Made by a program: the position numbers and the translations under genes. A stretch of DNA of 64,000 nt from Fimbriimonas sp. GTDB taxonomy: Bacteria > Armatimonadota > Fimbriimonadia > Fimbriimonadales > Fimbriimonadaceae. A model generated the notes under the pieces. It was not told where the DNA came from. It ran no database searches and saw nothing but the letters and a program-made list of their open reading frames with translations. The stretch's first letter is position 1. The number at the start of each line of letters is the position of its first letter. This document shows, one piece after another, positions 7,687 through 16,003 of the stretch. Location: contig JARLGV010000130.1 of the NCBI GenBank assembly GCA_031292555.1, positions 1 to 64,000 on the forward strand, given 5' to 3'.

Positions 7687-9867
7687 ATGCTGTCGGGAAT
7701 CTTGCTCCTAATCGCTATGCCGCGGGCCATTCGACCCGACCCAATCTTGTTGGACGACTGCGAGCGCGGAATCGCTCACCAGGGAATCAGCTGGAGCGCC
7801 TTCGGCGACGGCGCGTCGGATGTGTCGCCCAAACCCTTCGCGTTTTCCGAACCAGGATATCGGTCCGGCCATTCGGCGCACATGTCCTATCGGCTCAGGG
7901 CGGGGGCGCGATACAGCTTTGCCGGGATGACCGTCTCGATGCCGGCCAAAGACCTCTCGGCGTGCGAGGGCATCCGGTTCCGGGCACGGGGACAAGGGCC
8001 GTGCACCTGCTCCATCTCGACGGCGGCGACGTCCGTGAGCCACGACGAGTTCGGCACGCCGTTCTTTCTTGACCCATCGTGGCGCGTCGTCGAGATCCCG
8101 TTCGACCGAATGGCCCAAATGCAAACGCACGGAACTCGATGGAATCGCAAGGGAGCGGTGGGGGTCGTCTGGTTGGCGGGCGGCTATCCCGGCCAAACCG
8201 GTTGGCTCGACGTCGACGACGTGGAGTTCTACGGGTCCGGAGATGCGACCTTGCCACCACCCGAATCGAATGTCGTGCTGGCCGAACCGAAGGTCAACCA
8301 ACTCGGATTCCGGCCGGATGCCCCAAAAGCGTTCGTGATTGCAGAAGGCACGAGCGGTCCTCACGGCGGGGCGCCGTTCCGCATCGTCGACGATGCCGGG
8401 ACGGTTCGGTTTGCCGGTCATTTGTCGGCGAACCCCATCGACGACCGAGAGTCGACCGGCGAACGGGTCTTTCAAGGCGACTTCAGCAGCTTGCTTCGGG
8501 AGGGCCGGTTTCGCGTGGTGGTCGGGAACGAGAGATCGCTCCCGTTCCGAGTCGGGAAAAACGTATATCGTCCGCTTTACGCCTCCGCGCTGCAATGTTT
8601 TCGGTTGATCCGGTGCGGCGCCGCGGTGGACGATCCGGCGACGGGCATTCGCCATCCTGCCTGCCACCCCGTCGATGCCTCGTTCCACGGCGAAGGGCCG
8701 AAACTCGACTTGACGGGCGGCTGGCACAACGCGTGCGATTACGGCAAGTGGGTGCTTGAGGCCTCGATCTCCTGCGCGTGGATGCTCAACTTGGCGGAAC
8801 TCGCCCACGATTCCGACCCGAACCTTCTGGCCGAGGCACGATGGGGGCTGGACTGGATCCAGAAGATGCAGCGGCCCGACGGCGGGTTCTTGAGTAAGGT
8901 CGACGCGGAGGATCACTTCTGTTCAAGCACATCGCCCGACCAAGATCCCTTTCCGCGCTACTACAAGCCGGCAAGCTGCATCTCGACCGGCGACGCCGTC
9001 GGCGCTCTATGCCTGGCTTCGCGCGTGTTTCGACCCTCCGATCCCGCTTACGCACTGCGTTGCTTCGAATCTGCTCGACGGGGTTGGACATGGATCGAAG
9101 CCCATCCCGACTCGGTCTATCTCGATGCGGACTACGTAGATCGCGACGCCTCGCAGGAGAAACTTTGGGCGCTCGGCGAGATGGCGCGGACGACCGGCGA
9201 TCCGGTTCTGAGGCAGCGGTGGGAGAAAGATTCGAAGGCGGTCGGCTTGCATGCCCCATCGTGGATGGAGCCCCACTTCTTCGGTTACCTTGCCCAGCGG
9301 TCTCGGCCCGATGCGATCGCCGCCATCCGCCGCTTATGCGACCCGATGGTGGCGGCGTCCGATGCGAACGGCTACCGCGTGCTGCTGAGCCCGTACGACT
9401 ACACCTGGGAGTCGAACGAGTCCCTCCTGTACCGAACGGCGACGCTCCTGTGCTGCCATCGGCTCACCGGCGAGCGCAAGTATCGGGACGCCGCGCAACG
9501 CCAACTGGATTGGCTGCTCGGCACAAACGGGCTCGGGCTCTCCTTTGTCACCGGATTTGGCGCCCGATCGGTGAAGCACCCGTGGCATTGGACGGCAATG
9601 GCGCTCGGCAAGCTCATGCCCGGCTGGGTCGCCGGCGGAGCGAACCGCTTCGAAAGCGGCGATCCGCTCGGAACCGAAATGATCCGGCGCGGGACGCCGC
9701 CCGCGAAGTGCTTCGTGGATGCCAACGCGGGCAATGGCTCGTGGTCGACCAACGAAGGCGAGACCTCGGAGAACGCCGCTCTAGTGTTCGTTGCCGGCTA
9801 CCTGTCGCACGCGTTCGGAGCCCCGGACCCTAAACCGATTAGCACGCGAGAGCGTATCGGAAACTGA
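7687..9867 (+). CDS. Glycoside hydrolase family 9 (cellulase-like) with CelD N-terminal Ig-like domain
   Basis: Endoglucanase-type enzyme of 726 residues, expected to cut beta-1,4-glucan outside the cytoplasm. Order: short signal peptide (about 1-15), a beta-rich carbohydrate-binding-like domain (about 20-190), the CelD_N Ig-like domain (about 197-290, with the VNQLGF signature), and an (alpha/alpha)6 catalytic domain. The catalytic DAGD motif reads NACD inside GGWHNACDYGKW, so the second Asp, the base in GH9 enzymes, is kept but the first Asp is Asn. The C-terminal NE motif with the proton-donor Glu is kept (STNEGE). GGGGA just upstream of ATG 7687 is a ribosome binding site. It follows the GH5-like gene by 41 bases and overlaps the next gene. 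Confidence 0.88.
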   Translation: MLSGILLLIAMPRAIRPDPILLDDCERGIAHQGISWSAFGDGASDVSPKPFAFSEPGYRSGHSAHMSYRLRAGARYSFAGMTVSMPAKDLSACEGIRFRARGQGPCTCSISTAATSVSHDEFGTPFFLDPSWRVVEIPFDRMAQMQTHGTRWNRKGAVGVVWLAGGYPGQTGWLDVDDVEFYGSGDATLPPPESNVVLAEPKVNQLGFRPDAPKAFVIAEGTSGPHGGAPFRIVDDAGTVRFAGHLSANPIDDRESTGERVFQGDFSSLLREGRFRVVVGNERSLPFRVGKNVYRPLYASALQCFRLIRCGAAVDDPATGIRHPACHPVDASFHGEGPKLDLTGGWHNACDYGKWVLEASISCAWMLNLAELAHDSDPNLLAEARWGLDWIQKMQRPDGGFLSKVDAEDHFCSSTSPDQDPFPRYYKPASCISTGDAVGALCLASRVFRPSDPAYALRCFESARRGWTWIEAHPDSVYLDADYVDRDASQEKLWALGEMARTTGDPVLRQRWEKDSKAVGLHAPSWMEPHFFGYLAQRSRPDAIAAIRRLCDPMVAASDANGYRVLLSPYDYTWESNESLLYRTATLLCCHRLTGERKYRDAAQRQLDWLLGTNGLGLSFVTGFGARSVKHPWHWTAMALGKLMPGWVAGGANRFESGDPLGTEMIRRGTPPAKCFVDANAGNGSWSTNEGETSENAALVFVAGYLSHAFGAPDPKPISTRERIGN

Positions 9868-10085
9868 TGCTTCTCCCCTTCTTCTTGCTCCTCGTCCTCG
9901 TCGTCTGGGCGTTGATCGACAGCGAGATGTACGCCAAGGAAGCGATCATCCACGGCGCCGTGTGGGCCGTCTGCCTCGCGGGGCTCTTTCTAGTCCCTGG
10001 CTACGGAGTCGCCTTCGTCGTCCCCGTCTGCCTCCAAGACATCTATCTCCTCATCAAACTCGTAGGCAACCCCCGAGCGTTCTGA
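9867..10085 (+). CDS. Small two-helix membrane protein
   Basis: A 72-residue hydrophobic protein. Two transmembrane stretches are visible (about 2-16 and 27-50) with a third weaker one near 52-65. Its ATG overlaps the GH9 stop codon (TGATG), so it is translationally coupled to that gene. No family is recognised. It resembles small inner-membrane proteins of unknown role, and its place at the end of the glycosidase run does not by itself assign a function. Confidence 0.6.
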   Translation: MLLPFFLLLVLVVWALIDSEMYAKEAIIHGAVWAVCLAGLFLVPGYGVAFVVPVCLQDIYLLIKLVGNPRAF

Positions 10086-10190
10086 TTGACCGGCCCCGCC
10101 TGCGCGGACAGAGAACTCGGAGTCGTGCTCCGGACTGCCCCATAAGCGAAGCGTCCAGAATGGGGAGGTTTGTTCTCGCGCACATCCACT

Positions 10191-10305
10191 GGCAGGCGAA
10201 CGCCTGCCCATTGCGCCGAAGGTGCGTCATATAGCAGCCTAGGGCACCAGCCCCAGGGTTTGGTGTCCGCGCCACCGAACGGGCCAACGGCCCGTGCCAC
10301 CGAAC
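10191..10305. repeat. Two REP-like palindromes in the 10.1-10.4 kb gap
   Basis: Bases 10191-10208 form GGCAGGCG-AA-CGCCTGCC. Bases 10279-10295 form ACGGGCC-AAC-GGCCCGT, and this palindrome is flanked by the exact direct repeat GCCACCGAAC at 10271-10280 and 10296-10305. The surrounding 10087-10440 holds no credible gene. The layout suits a short palindromic repeat element. Confidence 0.5.
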
Positions 10306-10442
10306 AGCCAGGCGAACGCTGCTGAGTGAGTAGGATTCTGTAGGAGAATCTGGGGTAGCTCAAGGGACTAGGCGCTTCTTGCGATCTCAACTGCCTTCTC
10401 CATTGAACTTCCAGACCACATTGTCCGCGTCTCAGGCGCACC

Positions 10443-10577
10443 GATGACACGGGCCTTTGGCGCAACCGATCGCTTCCCGACCTCCGCATCTACAACCTAG
10501 CCCTATCGGCGGGCGAGGTCCTCGCGCGCTACGACCAGGGCCCAACGGCCCATCTGCTCACGTTTGCCGCCCGGTAG
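10443..10577 (+). pseudogene. C-terminal remnant of a LamG protein
   Basis: The frame at 10443-10577 reads as the last strands of a LamG domain: LPDLRIYNLALSAGEVLARY near 10473-10530, then a short tail and TAG at 10575. The segment is nearly the same as the end of the intact LamG proteins here (LSDLRIYNRAITPDEV at 13116-13934). No start or N-terminal domain is present upstream in frame, so this is a truncated fossil. Confidence 0.6.
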
Positions 10578-10639
10578 TTTCACTCCAAGTTCTGGCGGAG
10601 CGATGCGTAGTCGTCGACTCTGCACCTTCTTTTCGTCCC

Positions 10640-10755
10640 CCTTTGCGATCTTTGCGTCTTTGCATGACACTTATCAAGGCGCTCTGATCGACGCCTTCTC
10701 TGGAAGTAAGGTGCCCGCCCAAGGCGGTAGATTTGTCTCGCGCACGGACGCAATG
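10640..10755. repeat. Dispersed intergenic repeat, copy A
   Basis: A block built as TTTGCG-rich arm, then AAGGCGCTCTGATCGACGCC, GGAAGTAAGG, GCCCAAGGCGGTAGATTTGT and CGCGCACGGACGCAATGG. The same order recurs at 15093-15195 and partly at 15240-15325 with many substitutions but the same spacing. The arms carry the complementary words TTTGCGTCTTTGC and GCAAAGACGCAA (the second best seen at 15176-15188), so a full copy can fold on itself. Noncoding. Confidence 0.6.
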
Positions 10756-10835
10756 GTCCAGACAAAGCGTCCCGTCTCACTTTACGCCCACTGAGTGAAA
10801 AAGCAAATCCGCTTCGATCATTGGCGAGATATGCC

Positions 10836-10841
10836 TATAAT
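10836..10841 (+). promoter_or_regulatory. Consensus -10 box of a leaderless gene
   Basis: TATAAT ends 8 bases before ATG 10850. Transcription starting about 7 bases downstream would begin at or next to the ATG. No Shine-Dalgarno sequence is present. Confidence 0.6.
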
Positions 10842-10849
10842 TGCGCCAA

Positions 10850-11641
10850 ATGGTTACCGCATTTGTTTGTCTCGCCTGCCTTGTCACCCGTGACGCGACA
10901 CCGGAATCGACGGTTCAGGGCGTCTTCGACTCGCTGAACAAGCACGACTGGAAGGCGGTATTCACCCGCTTCGAAGGAGCGAAGGTAGACGTGGTGGTGC
11001 CCATCTTCGAAAAGCTCGCAGCAGACAATGCAGCGATGCCCAAGTTCATTCTCAAGATGACGACGCTGACGACGACCGGCGATAACGCCTCGGGACCGGT
11101 TAGCGTTGGCTTCCAGATGGGAACCAGCAGGAGCCCGAACTTCCTGGAGGACGAGGTTCACCTGCATCGGACCGCCGGCGACTGGAAGATCGTGGACGGC
11201 AAGGGGACCCAGAGCATATTCACCCAGTTAGGGCAGGTCGCACGAGACCCGAAGAAGATGAATCAGACGCGGTCCTCGGCGCAGAAGACAGTCATCCTCT
11301 CCAACATGAAGCAGATCGCCCTCGGCGTCCTGATGTACGCCAACGACAATAACGACAAAATCGCCCTGGACCAGTCGAACCTAAAGGCACGCATCGCACC
11401 CTATCTGAGAAACGCCAACCTTTGGAAGGGGCCGGACGGCAAACTCCTGGATGTGCGCCTGAATCCGTCGCTCTTCGGCAAGAGTATGACGGCGGTCGCC
11501 GAGCCGGCCCAGTGCGTCATGCTCTCGATCGGCCCCAAGGACAAGCTCCAGTACTTCGAGGGTCAGACGATTATTGCCTTCGTCGACGGCCACGTCAAAT
11601 TGCTCAAGAAAGAAGGCCTGTCGATTCTCAAGTGGAAATGA
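10850..11641 (+). CDS. Exported protein with a pilin-type DUF1559-like C-terminal domain but no pilin head
   Basis: 263-residue protein. The N-terminus is a short hydrophobic signal (MVTAFVCLACLV). Residues about 20-125 look like an NTF2/SnoaL-type cone (VFDSLNKHDWKAVFTRFEG, then DWKIVDG). From about 140 it switches to the pattern of DUF1559 pseudopilins: SNMKQIALGVLMYANDNNDK, a middle with PYLRN, PAQCVML and the closing FVDGHVKLL motif. The hydrophobic prepilin helix that normally precedes SN-KQ is absent. Start ATG 10850 sits 8 bases after TATAAT, so the mRNA is probably leaderless; the in-frame TTG at 10841 overlaps the -10 box and is unlikely. Role unknown. Confidence 0.65.
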   Translation: MVTAFVCLACLVTRDATPESTVQGVFDSLNKHDWKAVFTRFEGAKVDVVVPIFEKLAADNAAMPKFILKMTTLTTTGDNASGPVSVGFQMGTSRSPNFLEDEVHLHRTAGDWKIVDGKGTQSIFTQLGQVARDPKKMNQTRSSAQKTVILSNMKQIALGVLMYANDNNDKIALDQSNLKARIAPYLRNANLWKGPDGKLLDVRLNPSLFGKSMTAVAEPAQCVMLSIGPKDKLQYFEGQTIIAFVDGHVKLLKKEGLSILKWK

Positions 11642-11661
11642 CCCGGCAGTCCCGCGGAAAA

Positions 11662-11694
11662 CAAGGCAGGCGATCCAATGGATCGCCTGCCTTG
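11662..11694. terminator. Bidirectional terminator between convergent genes
   Basis: CAAGGCAGGCGATCCA (11662-11677) and TGGATCGCCTGCCTTG (11679-11694) are a perfect inverted repeat. Read on the minus strand it is followed by TTTT, so it should terminate the TlpA gene well. The plus-strand side has only a weak T-run. Confidence 0.85.
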
Positions 11695-11719
11695 ACTTTA
11701 GGCATTACGCTCGGACCGT

Positions 11720-13000
11720 CTACAGCTTGACGCCGATCTTTTTGAGCGCTGCTTCCAGCCGCGTGTCGCCGTCGTCGTATCCGACGACCGAGTCCGCGAC
11801 GTTGCCGTTCTTGTCGATGATATAGGTCGTCGGAATGCCGTTGACGTGGAACAGCTTGGCCGCGATGTTATCGGCGCCCCGGCCGGCCGGATCGAACGCG
11901 AACTGGAACGTGTACTTGTCCTGGTTCTTGGGAACCCACTCGGTGTAGGCCGCCTTATCGTCCCACACGCACACGCCAAGGACCGCGACGTCTTGGCCCT
12001 CAACCATCTTCTTGACCTTCTCGATGTGCGGCATCGACTTCTGGCAAGGGCCGCACCAAGTGGCCCAGAAGTCAAGGATGACGACCTTGCCCTTGTAGTC
12101 GGCGAGCGATAAGTTTCCACCACCCCACTTCTCGGCCACGAACGACGGCGCCGGGCTGCCCGACTTGAGCAAGGGCGCCGCCTCTGCGGCCTTAGGCGCT
12201 TCAGCGACCTTCTTGTCGGTGGGCTTGATTTGGAGGTTGAATCCGTCGGCCGAGACGGTGGCTTCGTACGCCTTGTCGCCCAGCTTGAACGGTCCACGCG
12301 CATCCACTGAAACCAGGTGCCCATCGTCGTTCAGGTCCACGAGCAGCCAGAGGGGCCTGCCTCCCTTCTCTTCCATCGTCTTGGCATAGACGGCGTCCGC
12401 GTCGTTCTCGACCAAGACGGCGTGGTGCCCCTTGCCGTCGACCGTAACTCGACCCTCGCGAGAGGTCTCGCGATAGGTGATAAGGCTGGGCAGATCCGGG
12501 AACCGGTAGATGCCGATCGTGTAGTCGGAGGAACTCGTCTCGTGAGTTGAGGTCCCGTAGGAGGCACGCAGGGTGACGTCCATCACCCCGTACATCACGC
12601 GTCCCTTCGTGCGCTTCGTGTTCCAAGCGCCGTCCCCATCGTCGGTCAGGTCGCCATCCCGGTTTTTGTCGATGTAGATCTTGAAGTCTGCGTTTGCCGG
12701 CTCGTCGAGGGCGAAGGCGAAGTCGCTCTTCGGTCCGTTGCCCATGTGAATGATCCCGTACTTGGGCTTGGCGCGGTACTCCGGCTCCTTCACGATCTGG
12801 GACGGCTTGGCATCGGTCAGCTTGATCTGAACGGGGAAATAACCGAGTCGAGCCGTGACCGCGCCCTTTGGGCTGAGGGTCAGGGCGCTCGTCTGCGCCA
12901 GAGACGTTCCAACCGCAACGGCCATCAGGGCCGCCACCGCCAGCGAACGGATCATCACGGCCGGGCCGTTCCAACGAAAATCGGAAGACAATTGGTTCAT
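11720..13000 (-). CDS. TlpA-type thioredoxin-fold protein, exported
   Basis: Extracytoplasmic thiol-disulfide protein of about 426 residues. After an N-terminal signal segment (RSLAVAALMAVAVG) a long beta-rich region of about 230 residues, with calcium-dockerin-like acidic turns (DKNRDGDLTDDGDG), precedes the C-terminal TlpA/ResA domain (about 280-426) with the active site WATWCGPC. Such proteins reduce disulfides of partners such as cytochrome c apoproteins or act as peroxidases. ATG 13000 is chosen because GGAG lies 9 bases upstream and a TAGAAT -10 box a little further. Alternative in-frame starts flank it. Terminates at the hairpin 11662-11694. Confidence 0.88.
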   Translation of the reverse strand: MNQLSSDFRWNGPAVMIRSLAVAALMAVAVGTSLAQTSALTLSPKGAVTARLGYFPVQIKLTDAKPSQIVKEPEYRAKPKYGIIHMGNGPKSDFAFALDEPANADFKIYIDKNRDGDLTDDGDGAWNTKRTKGRVMYGVMDVTLRASYGTSTHETSSSDYTIGIYRFPDLPSLITYRETSREGRVTVDGKGHHAVLVENDADAVYAKTMEEKGGRPLWLLVDLNDDGHLVSVDARGPFKLGDKAYEATVSADGFNLQIKPTDKKVAEAPKAAEAAPLLKSGSPAPSFVAEKWGGGNLSLADYKGKVVILDFWATWCGPCQKSMPHIEKVKKMVEGQDVAVLGVCVWDDKAAYTEWVPKNQDKYTFQFAFDPAGRGADNIAAKLFHVNGIPTTYIIDKNGNVADSVVGYDDGDTRLEAALKKIGVKL

Positions 13001-13115
13001 CGACAACTCCAAAGGTCTATTCTAGCGCCTCCGGCCAGATGAACAGGCAAATTCTGCGTTTCCGACCTTGATGGTATAGTGCCAAGTACGCCAGGTCCCG
13101 GTGAGGTCGAATCGC

Positions 13116-13934
13116 ATGGGCAATCAAAGAACCACTCTTACAGCAACTGCGGCGGCTGCCGCTCTCTGCCTTTCGCTCGGGGCAAGCGTCTTCGCCGGCC
13201 AAGATCAGGTTTCCAAACGGCGCAGCACGTTGACGATGGGACTTATCCATCGGTGGCAGTTCGACGGCAACGCCAACGATTCGATGGGCAACCTGAGTTC
13301 GATTCCGGTCGGACCGGTCGCCTACACCGACGTCGGATACGGGCAGGGCATCGTCTTCAACGGCAGTTCCACCGGCATCAGCCTGCCTCCCGTGGAGGAC
13401 ATGCAGTTCAAAGCATCCTTCTCGATCAGCGTCTGGGCGAAACTCGACGCACGGCCGCCTTCATCGAACATGTGGTCGGCGATCATCTTCGACGGCGACG
13501 ATCGCGCCGGGTATGACTCCTTTGCGTTGCAGGCCGACCCGGGCGGGAAGCTCCATTTCCTTGTCACCGGCGAACCGGATCACCTCGGCGAGATTGAAGC
13601 GCCGTTCCCTCTTCACACGTACGTCTTCGTCACCGCGACCTACGACAAGGCGGCGGGAGTCGAGAACCTGTATGCGGATGGCAAGCTCGTCGCCCAAAGC
13701 GTCGGTCACAAGGACCTCACGCCGGTTTGCCACCTGGTCGACCGCGAGAACGCCGGCATCGGGATCGGCACCGGAAACAGCTTCCAGAACAGCCGATACC
13801 ACTTCGGCTGGAAGGGCGTCTTGAGCGACTTAAGGATCTACAACCGGGCCATCACGCCCGACGAAGTGGCAGAGCTTTTCCATCTCGGCGTGACGCACAC
13901 CAAGACGCGAGTCAATCCGGTTATCAACCCGTAA
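13116..13934 (+). CDS. Secreted LamG (concanavalin A-like) protein
   Basis: 272 residues with a signal peptide (Ala-rich, cleavage near the VFAGQ site) and a single LamG jelly-roll domain: IHRWQFDGNANDSMG opens it, the SISVWAKLD strand lies in the middle and LSDLRIYNRAITPDEVAELF closes it. Such domains bind carbohydrate or other ligands outside the cell. ATG 13116 follows GTGAGG by 9 bases; a TATAGT -10 box lies at about 13074-13079. It is the intact relative of the remnant at 10443-10577. Confidence 0.85.
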   Translation: MGNQRTTLTATAAAAALCLSLGASVFAGQDQVSKRRSTLTMGLIHRWQFDGNANDSMGNLSSIPVGPVAYTDVGYGQGIVFNGSSTGISLPPVEDMQFKASFSISVWAKLDARPPSSNMWSAIIFDGDDRAGYDSFALQADPGGKLHFLVTGEPDHLGEIEAPFPLHTYVFVTATYDKAAGVENLYADGKLVAQSVGHKDLTPVCHLVDRENAGIGIGTGNSFQNSRYHFGWKGVLSDLRIYNRAITPDEVAELFHLGVTHTKTRVNPVINP

Positions 13935-13983
13935 CGAAGCGCCCTTCGAAACGGCGGGAGCCCTGGAACGGTATGAGTCTTCG

Positions 13984-15090
13984 ATGACTCATTCCCTGGT
14001 TCCAAAGCTGGCAAGCCTTGCCGCGATCGCAACGGTCGGCTGCCAGTCGGGACCGACTCCGGCGCCGGCTTCGGGATGGGATGAGGTCAAACGGGCTCAG
14101 GTTCCGGTTTGCGCCTTGAAAGACCGGTACGACGCGCCGTTCCGGCAGCCGATGGCCTCGCTCGCATGGGAGGACGGCGTTTATGTCTCCCGAGACGGGC
14201 TCGCCCTCTACTCCGACTACGTGCAGTGCGATCTGTTCTCGTTTTTTCTCTCCAAACCCGATATGCGCGAGGTGTGGCGCTATCAGCGCGGGCCCAGCCT
14301 GGGGCAAGATCTTGCGAATCCGCTCAACACCGGGCGGCCATGGATCCACGGAGACATCGTCGTCAGCACCCGTAGCGGTCCGGACAAGCCATTCGGACCG
14401 TGGAGGCTGTCGAAGCTGAGCGGGAAGTACGGAAACTTGGGTGGCGTCGTAACGATCGGGAGCCCGGGAAAACCCGGCAGATACGACTACGTCGCCTACA
14501 CCGGAGACCTGAAGAGCGGAGTCAAGATCAAACTCCTCCGCAATACCGGACAAGAACTCGCCGGCGACGACCAGGGCGAAATGCTTCCGGGAAATATCAA
14601 CGACCGCTATCATGCCGACAACCCGCACATCGAACGCCCGGATCCGGCCAAGCCTAATCACCTGGTGCTCCTGTTCGATAGCGACGACCGGCCAGGCCTG
14701 GGCCAGCACGACATCTTCTACTCGGTAAGCGACGACGCCGGAAAGACCTGGTCCGGGCCGTTTCCCGTCGCCTCGGTCAACTCGAAAGCCGACGAGGAAC
14801 AGCCCCACTTATTCGAGGACCATGGAACGTGGTGGCTCTACCTGACGTCGACGAACTTTCAGGACGGAAAGCTGGGCATCTTCCGCTACCGCCAGGCTCG
14901 CAAAGATGACTGGAACGACTGGGTCGACCGCGAACTGGTCGTAGGCGCCGGGACGGCTGCCGCCGTCGGCGAGCCCACGCTCACGGCCGATGGGGACCTG
15001 TCATTCGTCGCGATATCGATCAACACTGCCCACGGAACCGCCACCGATCGCTACGACTGCGACCCCTGGTTCATGAAGCGTAAACGCTGA
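13984..15090 (+). CDS. Lipoprotein with BNR/sialidase-like propeller repeats
   Basis: 368 residues. The signal ends in a lipobox-like ATVGC near residue 20, so the protein is probably lipid-anchored. The body has Asp-box-like repeats (SVSDDAGKTWSGP) typical of BNR/sialidase or GH43-like propellers, plus several Trp-rich strands (GTWWLYLTS). It follows the LamG gene by 49 bases and may share its mRNA. Enzyme activity cannot be assigned; it could bind or cut a polysaccharide. Confidence 0.7.
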   Translation: MTHSLVPKLASLAAIATVGCQSGPTPAPASGWDEVKRAQVPVCALKDRYDAPFRQPMASLAWEDGVYVSRDGLALYSDYVQCDLFSFFLSKPDMREVWRYQRGPSLGQDLANPLNTGRPWIHGDIVVSTRSGPDKPFGPWRLSKLSGKYGNLGGVVTIGSPGKPGRYDYVAYTGDLKSGVKIKLLRNTGQELAGDDQGEMLPGNINDRYHADNPHIERPDPAKPNHLVLLFDSDDRPGLGQHDIFYSVSDDAGKTWSGPFPVASVNSKADEEQPHLFEDHGTWWLYLTSTNFQDGKLGIFRYRQARKDDWNDWVDRELVVGAGTAAAVGEPTLTADGDLSFVAISINTAHGTATDRYDCDPWFMKRKR

Positions 15091-15092
15091 AT

Positions 15093-15330
15093 CCCGCTCG
15101 TTGCGTCTCTCTCGGCGCTTTGATTGTCGACTTCGCAGGAAGTGAGGAACCTGCCCAAAGCAGTAGTTTTGTTTCGCGCAAAGACGCAAGGATTGCAAGG
15201 ATCGCAAGGAAAGTGCTTCTTTTGAGGCTCGACCAGTTCGCTCCCCTTTGCGTCTCTGCGTGATAATTCCCGTTCGCCATTCTGGTCGGGGACCTCGCAG
15301 GAAGTGGTCTTCGCTTCCAAGCAGTCATCC
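15093..15330. repeat. Dispersed intergenic repeat, copies B and C
   Basis: Copy B (about 15093-15195) has the same ordered words as the element at 10640-10755: GGCGCTTTGATTGTCGAC, GCAGGAAGTGAGGAACC, GCCCAAAGCAGTAGTTTTGT and CGCGCAAAGACGCAAGG. Copy C (about 15240-15325) repeats CCCTTTGCGTCTCTGCGTGA, GACCTCGCAGGAAGTGG and TCCAAGCAGTC. The arms TTTGCGTCTCTGCG and GCGCAAAGACGCAA are near-complements. The whole gap 15091-15372 has no gene. Confidence 0.65.
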
Positions 15331-15404
15331 CTATCCCATCCCTGGGGCTGCAACCCGTCGCGGACCTGGAAGGTATAGTGTCAAGTGACATTAGAGCGAA
15401 CCGC

Positions 15405-16001
15405 ATGAAGCAACGAGTACCTGCACAAGATGACGTCGTTTCGTTGGCCGTTTTGGCGCTGCTGGTGGAGAAGCCATGCCATCCCTATGAGATGCATCGG
15501 CTCATCCGGCAACGGGCGAAGACGTTTGTGACCGGGTTGCCTCGGAGTCTGTATCGAGCCGTCGATCGGTTGGAGGCCGCGCAACTGATCGAGGTCAAGG
15601 AGACAGAGCGCGATGCAGGAAGACCGGAACGAACGATCTTTCGCATCACGGACGAGGGACGGTCGGAGTTCTACACCTGGCTGTCCGAACTCCTCTCAAA
15701 CAGCCCCATCGAACCATCGCTCTTCAATGTCGCAATATCCCTTTTGCCCTACGTGACTCCCGACCAAGCGACAACCGCCCTTCGGGTCCGGATCGCCACC
15801 CTGGATGCCTGCCTGCACACGGCCGAGGCAACGCTGTGCCATGTTGGACCCACGTTGCCGCGGGTTTGCCTCCTCGAAGTGGAGCACTCCCGTGCTCTCC
15901 TAAAGGCAGAAGTGGAGTGGCTGCGCTCGGTTGTGGAGTCCATCGCTGCCGGCGACTTGGCTTGGCCCGCCGCTTCGGGCCTCGAAATTGAAGGAAGCTA
16001 A
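15405..16001 (+). CDS. PadR family transcriptional regulator
   Basis: 198-residue DNA-binding regulator. The N-terminal winged helix (about 10-95) has the PadR pattern: LAVLALLVEKPCHPYEMH, then LYRAVDRLEAAQLIEV and the wing GRPERTIFRITDEG. The C-terminal part (about 110-195) is the helical dimerisation domain. The next gene begins 2 bases after its stop, so regulator and glycosidase are one transcription unit. A TATAGT -10 box lies at 15373-15378. PadR proteins are usually repressors that respond to small molecules; here a carbohydrate or phenolic signal would fit, but nothing in sequence names it. Confidence 0.9.
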   Translation: MKQRVPAQDDVVSLAVLALLVEKPCHPYEMHRLIRQRAKTFVTGLPRSLYRAVDRLEAAQLIEVKETERDAGRPERTIFRITDEGRSEFYTWLSELLSNSPIEPSLFNVAISLLPYVTPDQATTALRVRIATLDACLHTAEATLCHVGPTLPRVCLLEVEHSRALLKAEVEWLRSVVESIAAGDLAWPAASGLEIEGS

Positions 16002-16003
16002 CC

